From Magnolia sinica (taxonomy: Eukaryota > Streptophyta > Magnoliopsida > Magnoliales > Magnoliaceae), in NCBI RefSeq assembly GCF_029962835.1, contig NC_080588.1, positions 48,281,001-48,345,000 of the forward strand: a stretch of DNA of 64,000 bases, given 5' to 3'. How positions within the stretch are numbered: position 1 is the stretch's first letter; each line of letters begins with the position of its first letter. Below are positions 21,800-32,540 of this stretch, piece by piece. Below the pieces are notes generated by a model. That model was not told the DNA's origin, searched no databases, and was given only the letters and a program-made list of their open reading frames with translations. Made by a program: the position numbers and the translations under genes.

Positions 21800-22390
21800 T
21801 ACTCAACTCCTACTAACTAAATACATCTATGGGGTTAATGACCACATGGTTATTACATGCACTCGAAAAGGGCGTGATAGGGAGCCCTTTAATGAACGGA
21901 TCTGCCATCATCTACTTAGTGCCAATGAACTCCACAGACACTAAACAATTCTGAACTCTTTTCTTCGTAAAAAAAATATTTAATGTCGATATGCTTCGAC
22001 CTTGTTGAATACTTATTGTTGCTAGAGAAGAAAACTACAACTGAGTTATCACAAAAAATTCTCAATGGTTTCAGGATATACTCCAATACCTGCAAACCTG
22101 AGAAGAAATGTTATAACCATAATGCCTGATTTGATGCTTTATGACAAGAAATGAACTCAACTTCCATCATAGATGGGGTTGTGGTCGACTATTTTACACT
22201 TTTTCAAGACATGACTTTGCCAACCATCATGATGATGTAGCTTGAGGTGGACTTGTTTGTATCAACTTAGACAACATAATCTGTCTTAGTATCCAACTAA
22301 CTCTAAATAATTAGACCTTCTGTATGTGAGTCTGAAGTCATTTGTCCTTTGTAGGTAGCATAACACCTTCTTATGGACGTTGAAGGGTGG
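21800..22390 (-). pseudogene. Ty1/copia RNase H fragment
   Basis: Minus-strand pieces in order: KKVLCYLQRTNDFRLTYRRS, YSDTDYV (first catalytic aspartate region), NKSTSSYIIMM-VGKVMS-KS, MMEVEFISCHKASNQAL, LRIFCDNSVVVFFSSNNK, HIDIKYFFVRERV, and IGTKWMMADPFIKG. This is the full run of motifs of a copia RNase H and C-terminal tail. Several stop codons interrupt it. The upstream reverse transcriptase is missing and is replaced by repeat R1 from 22473. Confidence 0.85.
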
Positions 22391-22472
22391 ATTTCCCGAG
22401 GGTACGAGAGATTTACTATCTTCTTTCCACTGGTTATCTCTCTCAATGGCTTTCATTAAATGGGGTAAAAGA

Positions 22473-23313
22473 TGTGATATTTGACCAGAGTCGCCACTAA
22501 CCAATTATTAGATTCTAGAGTTGGTTAGCGCTCATAGAAACGCTTAAGATTGAGAACCCGAATATTTTTTACCAAAAGATAACTTGTGAGTTTATTTTCC
22601 AGATATTCTAAGTAAGGGACCATGGTTACAGAGAGGGAAAGTATTAAGCACCCACTTTATTCGTATGGATGTATGGTCTTTACTTCAAAAGATCTGACTA
22701 ATTTATAAAGAATAAAGGTAGTTCTTGTGTGCAGAAAATGTAATGCGATGTAATAGTAGGAGTGTTTGATCGATCTGAATTTCTAATTGGTAGGTTCTGA
22801 TTATATCGATAAGTCGCAGAGCATACGTTCGAAACGATCACATGTAGGGTGTATGGTATGCTCGATGTTGTGTTTATGATAAAACGACAGCTAACTAATT
22901 AAGGTTTCTGGTGGACCTGTTGTGATTATATCGGCAGGTCTCAGAGCATACACCCGCCAATCAGATATAATGGAAAACGATGAAATGTAATGCGTATGCT
23001 AAAACAACGGCTAACTGGTTAAAGTTTATGATGGGCAAGATCCAATTATATTGGTGAGCCACATAGCATACGCCCACCAGTCAGATGTGTGAAAACAATG
23101 AAAATGCACTGTAATGCGGATGTATATGAGGAGCAAGAGGATTGAGAAGGGAAAGAATGTTGCACGATGCTAATATGATGATTTGATAAAATTGATAGAT
23201 GATTGAATGGTCGGATGAACGGTAGTGTTACAAGGCTAGATTAAGTGGCTCATATTCGAACTTAAGTGGCTCAGGAGGCTTAGAATCTAGTTAGGCTAGG
23301 CTAGAGCAGGGTT

Positions 23314-23368
<55 letters not shown>

Positions 23369-23687
23369 TTGGTAAAAGGATGGCTTCCTGGGTGTGTTCT
23401 CTAAAATGAAAAGGGATGCTCCCTGATTCTTGATATGTGTGAAGTGGGAAGGGGAGGGGGCTATTTATACTTTTCAACCCTGGTTTTCTTATAATTCATG
23501 GTTGATCCTAGGGAAAAAAAGTAGTTGAAGGGCTATGATTATAGATTGCCACATGCCATCATCTCATGGGTTGGATGGGGTGGTAAAAGGGTAATTTTGG
23601 GTAAGTAAATGCACCTTAACCGCAAACTTAAAGTTAAAAAAATGTGAGTTCCATATGCTTGAGGGATGCTACTCCAAAGAGGAAGAG
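22473..23687 (+). repeat. Repeat R1, left part, split by Athila A
   Basis: Begins TGTGATATTTGACCAGAGTC and closely parallels R2 (36712-38010): a GACCAGAGTCGCCACTAAC block, a GTTACAGAGAGGGAAAGT block, several ATTATATCG..AAG blocks, and a (CT)24 run at 23317-23364. It ends in GCTTGAGGGATGCTACTCC, where Athila A is inserted; R1 resumes at 35269. The TG start and length suggest an LTR of another retroelement, but no primer site or end was found. The GACCAGAGTCGCCAC phrase is familiar from plant LTR repeats. Confidence 0.7.
23317..23364. repeat. (CT)24 microsatellite in R1
   Basis: Matched in position by (CT)14 at 37464-37491 in R2. Confidence 0.95.
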
Positions 23688-25191
23688 TGTTGAGTATCAA
23701 ATATTGCATATTTTTTCCTATTTATATCTTGATTTTATAAACATGATAATGCTTAATGGGTATATTTTATAAATGTTTCTATTGCAAGGTGAACCTAGGA
23801 ACTTGGATTGAAAAGAATATTAAAAGCAAGAATTTGATGCTCAAAAATCACCAAGGCAAAAGATGAATCTTAGGAGACCAAGAATGAATTCTTCACATAT
23901 TAAAGATTTAAGAAAACTAAGTACAAAAGATGAAGAAAAGGCTGGAGAAGATTATTTAATCTGCAGCAAAAAAATAAACAGGTTCGGTCTGACCGAAGCT
24001 AACTTCGGTCCAACCGAAATCGCGTAAAATAGTCCAGTAACCAATAATGAAATTTAGAGTTAATTTGGTTCGACCAAAGTATAATTCGGTCCGATCGAAT
24101 CCAAGTTCGGTCTAACCGAAGGAAGGATTTGGTGCGACCGAAAGTGCACAAAAAGCTCTAGCGAAGAACGATGAATTTCGGAGTTAATTCAATTCAACCG
24201 AGGATTAATTCGGTCCGACCGAACCCAAGCTCGGTGTGACTGAAATCGAGCAACTGTTGAAACAAAATCCTTTCATGATTTGAACTCGACTTCGGTCCGA
24301 CCGAAGGTGACTTTAGTTCGACCGATGTGTATTGCGACTGCATAAATTTGAGGCGGTTTTAAGGTCGGTTTGTAGAAATTCCAAGGTGGTGCAAAAAATG
24401 GTGTTTCACAACTATAAATAGGAGTCCCTAGGACATCCCAAAGTATCTTCTAGGGTTCAAGGAGTAGAGCTAAAGGGTGGAGGAGCCTCCCACGAGTTTT
24501 TCTTCCTTTTCCTTAGTTTATTTTCATGATTTGTTTAAGAGATTTGGTTTTAATCATGTCGATGGTTAACTAAACCTCTTAGCTAAAGCTAAGATGTGAA
24601 GCTTGTAGCGTGTTGGGATGTTTATTTTTCTTTGATTCTTATTTATATTGAATTTCATTGATTTCTAGTTTGAATTTAAGTAATAGTTTCAGCTTTCTAT
24701 GGTTTATTATGAATCAAATTACAATAGATGCTGTGATAGCTTTGAATATCTTCTTTTTCATTGTAAGATTATAAGATCGGTAAATCCTGTTATTCACCAT
24801 TATCTCCTGGGCATGGTAGGATGATGGAATCCCTTCCAATCATTAAAATGCTTATTCATGTGAGAACTAATTCAATGCGACATTCAGATTGTGCTTTAAT
24901 TATTTTATCTTCCAGTTTGATAAGATATGACTTCGATTCCAGTTGTGTTTATTAAATCAAGCAGGGTAGCATCTTGATAGTTACAAGTAGATCCTTGGCG
25001 CTCTAGTTCCCTTTTGATATTTGAAAAATCTTTCACAATTACTCTATTTTATTCTAGACTTAGGTTTAGATCTTATTCTAGTTCTAGTTCTAGTTATTTT
25101 CAAAATATGTACAAGTTTAGTCTCTGTGGATTCGACCTCGGTCTCACCGAGTTATTACTACATCCAGACCCTACACTTGGGGTTGTGAGCA
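23688..25191 (+). repeat. 5' LTR of Athila A (about 1.5 kb)
   Basis: Starts TGTTGAGTATCAAATATTGC and ends GGGGTTGTGAGCA. It parallels 33798-35268 along its whole length with substitutions and small indels. It contains a palindromic motif array (23983-24327). Confidence 0.9.
23983..24327. repeat. Array of about 11 TTCGGTCYGACCGAA-type palindromes in the LTR
   Basis: About eleven copies of a 15-nt near-perfect inverted repeat (for example TTCGGTCTGACCGAA at 23983-23997 and TTCGGTCCGACCGAA at 24291-24305), with unrelated DNA of variable length between them. Some copies have C-to-T or G-to-A changes at the CpG. The same array occurs in the 3' LTR (about 34090-34430) and in both LTRs of Athila B. 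Confidence 0.85.
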
Positions 25192-25197
25192 AGTTTT

Positions 25198-25215
25198 TGG
25201 CGCTGTTGACGGGGA
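25198..25215 (+). other. Primer-binding site of Athila A (tRNA-Asp type)
   Basis: TGGCGCTGTTGACGGGGA, six bases after the 5' LTR, matches the complement of the plant tRNA-Asp 3' end at 16 of 18 positions. Confidence 0.85.
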
Positions 25216-25461
25216 CTATGGTTGCATTTTTTTGAGATTAATTGGTATCCGAATTAGGTTAAGATTAGGGTTTTTTTTTTCTGTTATGCTTTTAGGTTAG
25301 GATTTTCTCTAAAATTATTTTTAAAGACTAACATTGTTTTTCTGTTTTGTAGGATCCTAACATAGCGACTTTTATCTGGTAACCTCGTTCCAATTCTCTT
25401 TTTCTTTTAAATTTCTTATTTGATTTATTTAGTTTTCTCTTTCTTAGATTGAGAGTGTTTC

Positions 25462-26517
25462 ATGCTCAAGTGGGTCTGTGATAACACGCTACATCTTTTA
25501 GGTGAAGGAGGATTAGTCGAAGGGTTGCCTATCCATCACCGGATTACACATCACTTAAGATCCTTAAAGTTAACAGAGGTTATGGCTGCACATCAACCTC
25601 AACACACAGTTGAGAAAGCCCAGGATGAGAATGAGGTGCACCATGTACCCCCGCCTCGTGCTCTATGAGATCATTTACAACCGGCGGGGGTGAGCACACC
25701 TTCCTACATGATTTTTCCAGACAATGTAAGAAATATGAAAAATAAACCGAGAATGATCCAACTCATTCCAAAGTTCCATGGACTTGAATATGAAAGTTTA
25801 TATTTACACATGAAAGCGTTTGATGAGATAACAGCCACTTTACACTTTCTTAACGTGTCTGAGGACACAATCAGGCTGAAACTCTTTCCCTTCTCCTTTA
25901 AAGAAAAAGCTAGGACTTAGTTACACTCACTACAACTATGATCCATTGGTAGATAGAACGACATGATAAGGGAGTTTATAAAGAAAATTTTCCCATACCA
26001 TAAGACGAACACCATAAGGAAGTCGATCATGAACTTCACCCAGAAGGAAGATGAGACATTCTTCTAATGTTGGGAACGGTTCAAGGATCTTGTTAGTTTA
26101 TGCTTACAATATAGATTTAAAACATGGTGCATAACAAACTTTTTCTACGATGGACTGACATCTCATATACGCCAATTGGTCGAGATGATGTGTAATGGGG
26201 AATTCATGAACAAGAATGTCAATGATGTGTGCGATTATTTTGACAAACTTGCTGAAAACGCACAATCATGGGACATCTCCCCAAGACCTAGCACCACTTC
26301 TGAGCCTACTCAATCAAAGGAGAGGGGCGCAATATATATTTTGAAAAAGGAAGATGATATAAATGCTAAAGTGGCCAATCTCACAAGAAAAATCGAGGCC
26401 ATGGAACTTAAGAAGGCAGTACTTATCAAATCCGATAAGGTTACAAAAGTTGTTTATGGTATTTGTGCTTGCAACATACATACAATTGAAAATTTTTCAA
26501 CAATTCCTACCTTTTAA
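25462..26517 (+). pseudogene. Athila A gag remnant
   Basis: Opens with MLKWVCDNTLHLLGEGGLVE. It continues through KFHGLEYESLYLHMKAFDE, IRLKLFPFSFKEKA, then broken pieces (FPYHKTNT; ETFF-CWERFKDLV), FFYDGLTSHIRQLVEMM and a DVCDYFDKLAENAQSWD segment. This is the capsid pattern of Athila/Tat gag, including the LRLFPFSLKDKA and (E/Y)AWERFKELL boxes. At least two stop codons and frame changes break it. The start is the first ATG after the primer site and matches Athila B at 42358. Confidence 0.85.
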
Positions 26518-27256
26518 GAGATATTGAATGAGCAATCAAATGTCATAAACAACTACTAAAGACCTTTTAGTGGACCCACCTCGAATACATACAATTCTAG
26601 CTAGAAAAGACATCCAAATTTTAGCTGGAGGAATGAACAAACTGCTACTCCTCAAGGGATCCTTAACCAATTTTTAAGATCGAAGGAAACCTCAAGAGGA
26701 TCCGGTCTTAAAACATATTCAAGATCAAGAGCTTTTTAATTAAAGTACGCTACAAGCCTTTTAAGGCATTACAAAGGCCATACAAAGGCTTAAGACAAAA
26801 AACTCGATCAAGAAGAAAGGGATCCTTCCTGCTCAACCTCTCCCTAATCCAAAACTGCAATATGAAATAAGTGATCTAAGCTCTTCAAACCAGATAGGGT
26901 AGTATAAGTCTATCACCACTCCAAGGAGTGGGAAGATTATTAACAAAACCATTTTGCTGAGGGTTGAAGAGCCTAAGGACCCCAAAGAAACTGATAATGA
27001 TAGACTTAGCAATGCCACACATGAGAAAGAACCGAAAAAAGTGAGTAAGTCGATTGCTCCATTCCTGCAACGGTTGATTGCACCAAAACCTCTAGCTAAA
27101 TCACATGATATTTTAGAGGTGTTGAAACAAGTAAAAGTCAACATCCCTTTGCTAGACGTTGTGAAATAAATCCCTTCATATGCCAAATTTCTAAAAGATT
27201 TATGTACAACCAAGAGATGACAACGGATTCAAAAGAAAATTTTTCTAACAGAAAAA

Positions 27257-27690
27257 GTGAGTGCCATCCTCAAGCAAGATGTGCCACAAAAATATAAAGA
27301 TCCTGGTAGCCCAACTATCACCTGTATAATTAGGAATCACCAGATTAAGCATGCACTTCTTGACTTGGGAGCGAGCATTAATTTGATTCCTTTCTCGATA
27401 TACGAACAATCGAGTCTAGGTGAATTAAAACCCACCTAGACCACATTATAACCTACTGATTGTTCGATCCATGTACCAAGAGGGATGATTGAGGATGTGT
27501 TGGACCAAGTTGATAAATTCTACTATCCAGTAGATTTTATGTCCTGGATACTCTGCCCATCACAGATATGAGCACTCAGATTCCTATCATCCTTGGTCAC
27601 TCATTCCTTGCTACATCCAATGTCATCATTAACTGTAGGAATGGAATTATGAATTTGTCTTTCGGGAATATGACGTTAGAGCTCAATATC
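27257..27690 (+). pseudogene. Athila A aspartic protease remnant
   Basis: IIRNHQIKHALLDLGASINL gives the DLGAS catalytic triad variant of Athila-type retropepsins. After a frame change, TQIPIILGHSFLATSNVIIN matches the downstream ILGRPFLAT box. It would process the polyprotein. A short acidic linker follows (27700-27927). Confidence 0.85.
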
Positions 27691-28305
27691 TTTTTCAACA
27701 TAAGAAAATGGTCAGAGGATGTTGATGATATCTATGATATTAATGTGATAGACTCTTTCGTGGAGAATAGAGCACTGATGACTCTATCCTCTGACCCTCT
27801 TAAGATGTGCTTGGCACACTCCCCCAATTTGAATGATAACATGATTAGGGAGATGGATGTCATGCTTGATGCTGCGCCGGTACTTGAAGTTAATCAACGG
27901 AGGTTACAATTTGAGAAATTGCCCTAAACCGATAAAGTGCCTCTACCATCTAACTTCAAAACACCGAAGCTTGACCTAAAACCTTTGCCTGCTGATCTTA
28001 AATATTTCTACTTAGGTCAAGATGAGAAGTACCCAGTGGTGATTTCTTCCCACCTTGAGTAAGAACAAGAGAATATGCTTATTTCTACTCTCATTGAGCA
28101 TAAAGGAGCCTTTGGATGGTCGATTACGGACCTCAAGGGAATTGATCCTTTGATTTGTACTCACCGCATTCATTTAGAGGATAATGCAAAAACCTTCCGA
28201 CAACCACAACGTCGATTAAATCCAAACATAAAGGAAGTGGTTAAAGGAAATGTACTTAATTTGTTGGATGTGGGTATTATATATCATATATCCGATAGTC
28301 AATGA

Positions 28306-29060
28306 ATGAGTCCAACTCAGGTGGTTCCTAAGAAGTTTGATATCACCATCGTAGCCAATGCTGACAATGAACTCATGCCAACTAGAGTCACTACTGGTTG
28401 GAGAATTTGCATTAACTACAGAAAATTGAATACTGTCTCAAGGAAGGACCATTTTTCTTTGCTCTTCATTGATCAAATTTTGAAAAGGCTAGCTGGTCAT
28501 TCCTACTACTACTTCCTTAACGGATACTTGGGCTACAATCAGATAGAGATGACCCTTGAAGATCAGGAAAAGACAACATTTACATGTCCTTATGACACCT
28601 TTGCTTATCGAAGGATGTCATTCGGACTGTGTAATACCCTTGCCACTTTTTAGCGATGCATGTTGAGTATTTTTTTTAACATAATGGGGCAATATTTAGA
28701 GGTCTTCATGAACAACTTCTCTGTTTTTGGTCCATCATTCAACAAGTGTTTATAAAATCTAAAGAATGTGTTGAAGCGATGCGACGAGAAGAATTTGCTT
28801 TTGAATTGGGAGAAGTGTCATTTTATGGTTCCCAAGGGAATTGTTCTTGAACATATAATTTCATCTAAGGGAATTGAGGTGGATAAGGCCAAAATTGATC
28901 TTATCTCTAACCTACCACATCCCAAAAGCATACGTGACGTGTGATCCTTCTTAGAACATGTCGCATTCTACAGACAATTCATAAAGGACTTTAGTTATCT
29001 CTCTTGTGCTTTATGTAATCTACTTCAAAAAGATGCACCATACAAATGGACTGAACAATG
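28306..29060 (+). pseudogene. Athila A reverse transcriptase remnant with lost catalytic residues
   Basis: Segments run in order: QVVPKKFDITIVANADNEL, GWRICINYRKLNTVSRKDHF, FIDQILKRLAGHSYYYFLNG, QEKTTFTCPYDTFAYRRMSF, then after a stop LEVFMNNFSVFGPSF, KNLLLNWEKCHFMVPKGIVL and SSKGIEVDKAKIDLI. The first catalytic Asp of the family (FLDGY) is Asn here, and the FMDDF box reads FMNNF, so both aspartates of the central motif are gone. These are C-to-T type changes on one strand. Confidence 0.9.
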
Positions 29061-29105
29061 CCAAGAAGCTCACTAAGCTTAAAACAATGTTAACAACCGT
29101 ACCTA

Positions 29106-29410
29106 TCATGTAGCCACCCGACTGGAACATACCTTTTGGGATTACGTGTGATGTGTTTAACTATGCTATTGGGGTAGTGTTAGGCCAGAGAAAAGAAAAG
29201 AGACCCTACGTTATTCACTACGCGAGTAGAACTCTAAATTCTACCCGAGTAAATTATTCCACTACGGATAAGGAACTCTTAGCCGTAGTGTTTGTTTTGG
29301 ACAAATTTAGGTCATACTTGATCGGATCTAAGATTGTTATCTACATTAATCATGTGGTGCAAAAGTACTTTCTTTATTTGAAGGAAGCTAAGCCCCGCTT
29401 GATAAGATAG
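29106..29410 (+). pseudogene. Athila A RNase H remnant
   Basis: An open stretch has ITCDVFNYAIGVVLGQRKEK, VIHYASRTLNSTRVNYSTTD, KELLAVVFVLDKFRSYLIGS and IYINHVVQKY, the gypsy RNase H order. The D of CDxS is retained (CDV). Athila B lacks about 50 codons of this segment. Confidence 0.85.
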
Positions 29411-29664
29411 ATCCTTCTATTTTAGGAATTCGACATAGAAATACTAGACAAAAAGGAAGTAGAAAATGTAGTGGTTAACCACCTTTCTCGACTTGACCTC
29501 ATTGATTCCCTTAAAGTTATAAATGATATGTTCCCCGACGAACAATTGTTTAAACTCTCCCAATTACCTTGGTTTGCTAATATTGTGAATTATCTTGCCA
29601 CAGGTTTCACATTGACATATTGGACTGCGCAAGATAAGAAAAAAAAAATTCGCCGAGGTACGTA

Positions 29665-30665
29665 AGTTCTTTTGGGATGATCCTTATTTATTTAAATATT
29701 ACCCAGTCCAAATTTTATAGAGATGTGTGCCAGACAATGAACATCCAAGTGTCATATCTTTTTGTCACTCTCAGGCCTATGGTGGTTACTTTTCTACTAA
29801 AAAGACCACGGTCAAAATTCTGCAGTGTGGCTTTTATTAGCCTACTATGTTCAGAGATACTCATGAGTTTTGCAAAGCTTGTGAGTGTTGTCAGAAATTA
29901 GGAGCATTGTCCCGTCGAAATATGATGCCACTAAACCCAATTCTTATCATTGAAGCATTCGATTGCTGGCGCATCAATTTCATGAGACCATTCCCCTAAT
30001 CCTTTAGAAATATTTACATATTGTTGGTAGTAGACTATGTCATTAAGTGAGTCGAAGCGATTCCGTGTTGGAATAATGATCATCAAATGGTCATTCAATT
30101 CTTAAAAGAAAATATCCTTTACTGGTTCGGAACGCCTCGAGCCAACATTAGTGATGAAGGTTTACACTTTTGTAATAGGCCATTTGAGAACTTAATGAAG
30201 AAATATAGAATCTCTCATAAAGTGAGCACTCCATACCACCTGTAGACAAGCGGGCAAACTAAGATTTCCAATAGGAAAATCAAATAAACTCTGGAAAAAA
30301 TGGTTAACCTTGACCGTAAGGATTGGTCAATCTACTTGACTGATGCTTTATGGGCTTACCGTACAACTTTTAAGACTCCCATTGGAATGTCTTCCTTTAG
30401 ATTCGTTTATAGGAAAGCTTGTCATTTGCCTGTGGAGTTGGAACATAGAGCCTACTGGGCTATCAAAACTATCAAAAATTTAAATTTTAACTTGGTCAAC
30501 GCTAGTTCGCTGCGCAAACTTCAATTAAATGAACTCGAAGAAATTCGAAACGATGCATATGAGAACTCAAGAATTTATAAGGACAGGATGAAGGTGTTCC
30601 ATAACCGAAACATCTTTCAAAAATCATTCACAACTGGTCAAAAAGTCCTCTTGTATAATTTACGA
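29665..30665 (+). pseudogene. Athila A integrase remnant
   Basis: The zinc region reads SFCHSQAYGGYF...CKACECCQ; the second His of the HHCC pattern is Tyr. The core reads CWRINFMRPFP (family D of the WGIDFMGPFP box replaced by Asn), ISDEGLHFCNRPF (second D kept) and SNRKIK (catalytic E replaced by Lys). A GKAC/LPVELEH-like C-terminal region follows ([24 protein letters not shown]). Several stops are present. The domain would have joined cDNA to the host chromosome. Confidence 0.9.
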
Positions 30666-30730
30666 TTACATCTTTTTCCATGTATGCTTCGATCTCTTTG
30701 GACCGGCCTTTCACTGTTATTAATGTCTAT

Positions 30731-32535
30731 TGTCACAACCCAAGTGTAGGGTCACGATGTAGTAATAATCTCAGTGAGACCGAGGTCGAATCTACAAGGA
30801 CTAATCTTGTTTGTATTCTGAAAGCAACTAGAAGTAGAACTAGAAGAAGATGTAAACCAAAATTTGAAAGTGTGGAGAGAGTAATTGTGAATTATTTAAA
30901 TAAAATTTATAAATTTAAAGGTGAAAACTAGGGTTTTCAAGGAAGCACTTGTAGCAATCAGGGAAATCTATGCTTTATTTAAGGACACAATTGGAATCGG
31001 AGTCCTATCCCATCCAGTTGGAATATATCTCAATAAAATCAAATCTGAACTTCTTTTGACCTAATTTTCAGTAGATGAGAGTTGTAAGAACTGGAAGTGA
31101 TTCCATCACACAACCATGCCTAGGAGATAATGGCTCACAACAGGATATACCAATTCATAACCAACATAGAAGACTTGTGAAGATTAGAAGGGATTCCATC
31201 ACTCATCCATGCCCAAGGGACGATGGTGAACAACAGGATTTACTAACTTCACAATCTCAATACATGAAAAGAACATACTCAAAGCTATTGCAGATCTACT
31301 ATAATTTGAGTCACAATAAACCATTAAAAACTGAAAGTATTCCTTAAATATCAAACTAGAATAAAAGAGAATTCAACATAAACATGAATCAAAGCAATAG
31401 AAAATGTCCTATCATACTACAAGCTTCACCTCTTAGCCCTAACTAAGAGGTTTATCCGACCGTAGACATGATTGGATCTAAAACCCTAGAAGAACGCATG
31501 AAAAACTAAGGAAGAAAGAAAAAAAACGCTTGGTGATGGCTCTCCTCCCTTGTACTTCGCTCCTCCAAACTCTAGATTGATTAGATAAATGCCCAAGGAT
31601 GCCCTGGGGACTCTTATTTATAGTTGTTCAACACCTCCTTTCGTACTTATTTGTAAAATTTTGAAAACTGCCTTAAATTTATGCACTATGCGTAACTCTA
31701 TGTAACTTCACGTGATTCATTCGATGACATCGAACAGGCTTTGATGTCATCGAATATGTCTTTTATACGTGTTTTTTCTATACTTTTGTAGCTTCATCCG
31801 GACTTTGTAACTTTCCATGTCATCGAACCTACCTTCGATATCATCAAAGAAGCCTTCGATGTCATCGAGCATTGTTCGAGGAATCGATAATGTGTCCAAA
31901 ACACTCCAGAGAGTTAATCTAATTTCTTCAATAAATTCAATGTCATCGAAGAGACCTTCGATGTCATTGAGCAGGTCTTCGATGTCATCGAGGAGTACTT
32001 CAAGTAATTGAAAATGGTGCCCAATATGTCCAGAGAGTTTTGTTGAAATTTTACAGAAAATTCGATGTCATCGAGGAGGCCTTCAATGTCATTGAGTAGA
32101 GCTTCAAGTCATCGAACAAGTTCTTGAGTCATTGAAAAACGTCTTCAATTTGTCCAGCGACCAACTCGATTTTCCTTCATAAATTCAATTTCATTGACCT
32201 GTGTTTGATGTCATCGAATGGTAGCTTCGATGTCATCGAATGGTGATAGATGACACAGTCAATGTGTATTCTACACTTGTTCTTTCGACTTCGTTCCTTC
32301 TCCACTTGGTTTTCTTGAATCTTGGGACCTTAAAATCTTCAACCTTTGTTTCCTAAGATCCATTATTTGCTTTGGTGATCTTTGAGCATCAAATATATAC
32401 TTTTAGCATCTTTTCCAATCCAAGCTCTTAAATTCACCTTACAACACAAACATGGGTAAAAAAGGACATTAAGCAATATCATGTTCATAAAACCTAGATA
32501 TAAATGGTTCGATATGTAATATTTGACCCTTAACA
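30731..32535 (-). mobile_element. Solo LTR of a second Athila-like family, reverse orientation, in Athila A
   Basis: Begins TGTCACAACCCAAGTGTAGGG and ends TTTGACCCTTAACA; these are the inverse of the Athila LTR end and start. It is flanked by a perfect 5-bp TSD TCTAT (30726-30730 and 32536-32540). Athila B, at the same site (about 47440), has the uninterrupted sequence. It resembles the Athila A/B LTRs at both ends and in the middle but carries a different palindrome array, so it belongs to a sister family. No internal sequence remains. Confidence 0.9.
31720..32240. repeat. Array of about 16 TTCGATGTCATCGAA-type palindromes in the solo LTR
   Basis: Roughly sixteen copies of a 15-nt inverted repeat (for example TTCGATGACATCGAA at 31720-31734 and TTCGATGTCATCGAA at 32226-32240), some with one or two changes, spaced irregularly. 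It occupies the same LTR region as the TTCGGTC array of Athila A but has another sequence. Confidence 0.85.
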
Positions 32536-32540
32536 TCTAT

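Noticed and set aside
23983..24327. CRISPR-like array in the Athila LTR
   Set aside because: Same reasons; the array is present in both LTRs of two retrotransposons.
31720..32240. CRISPR-like array of short palindromic repeats
   Set aside because: Repeats are only about 15 nt, spacing is irregular and short, there are no cas genes, and the array sits inside a plant LTR with a TSD.
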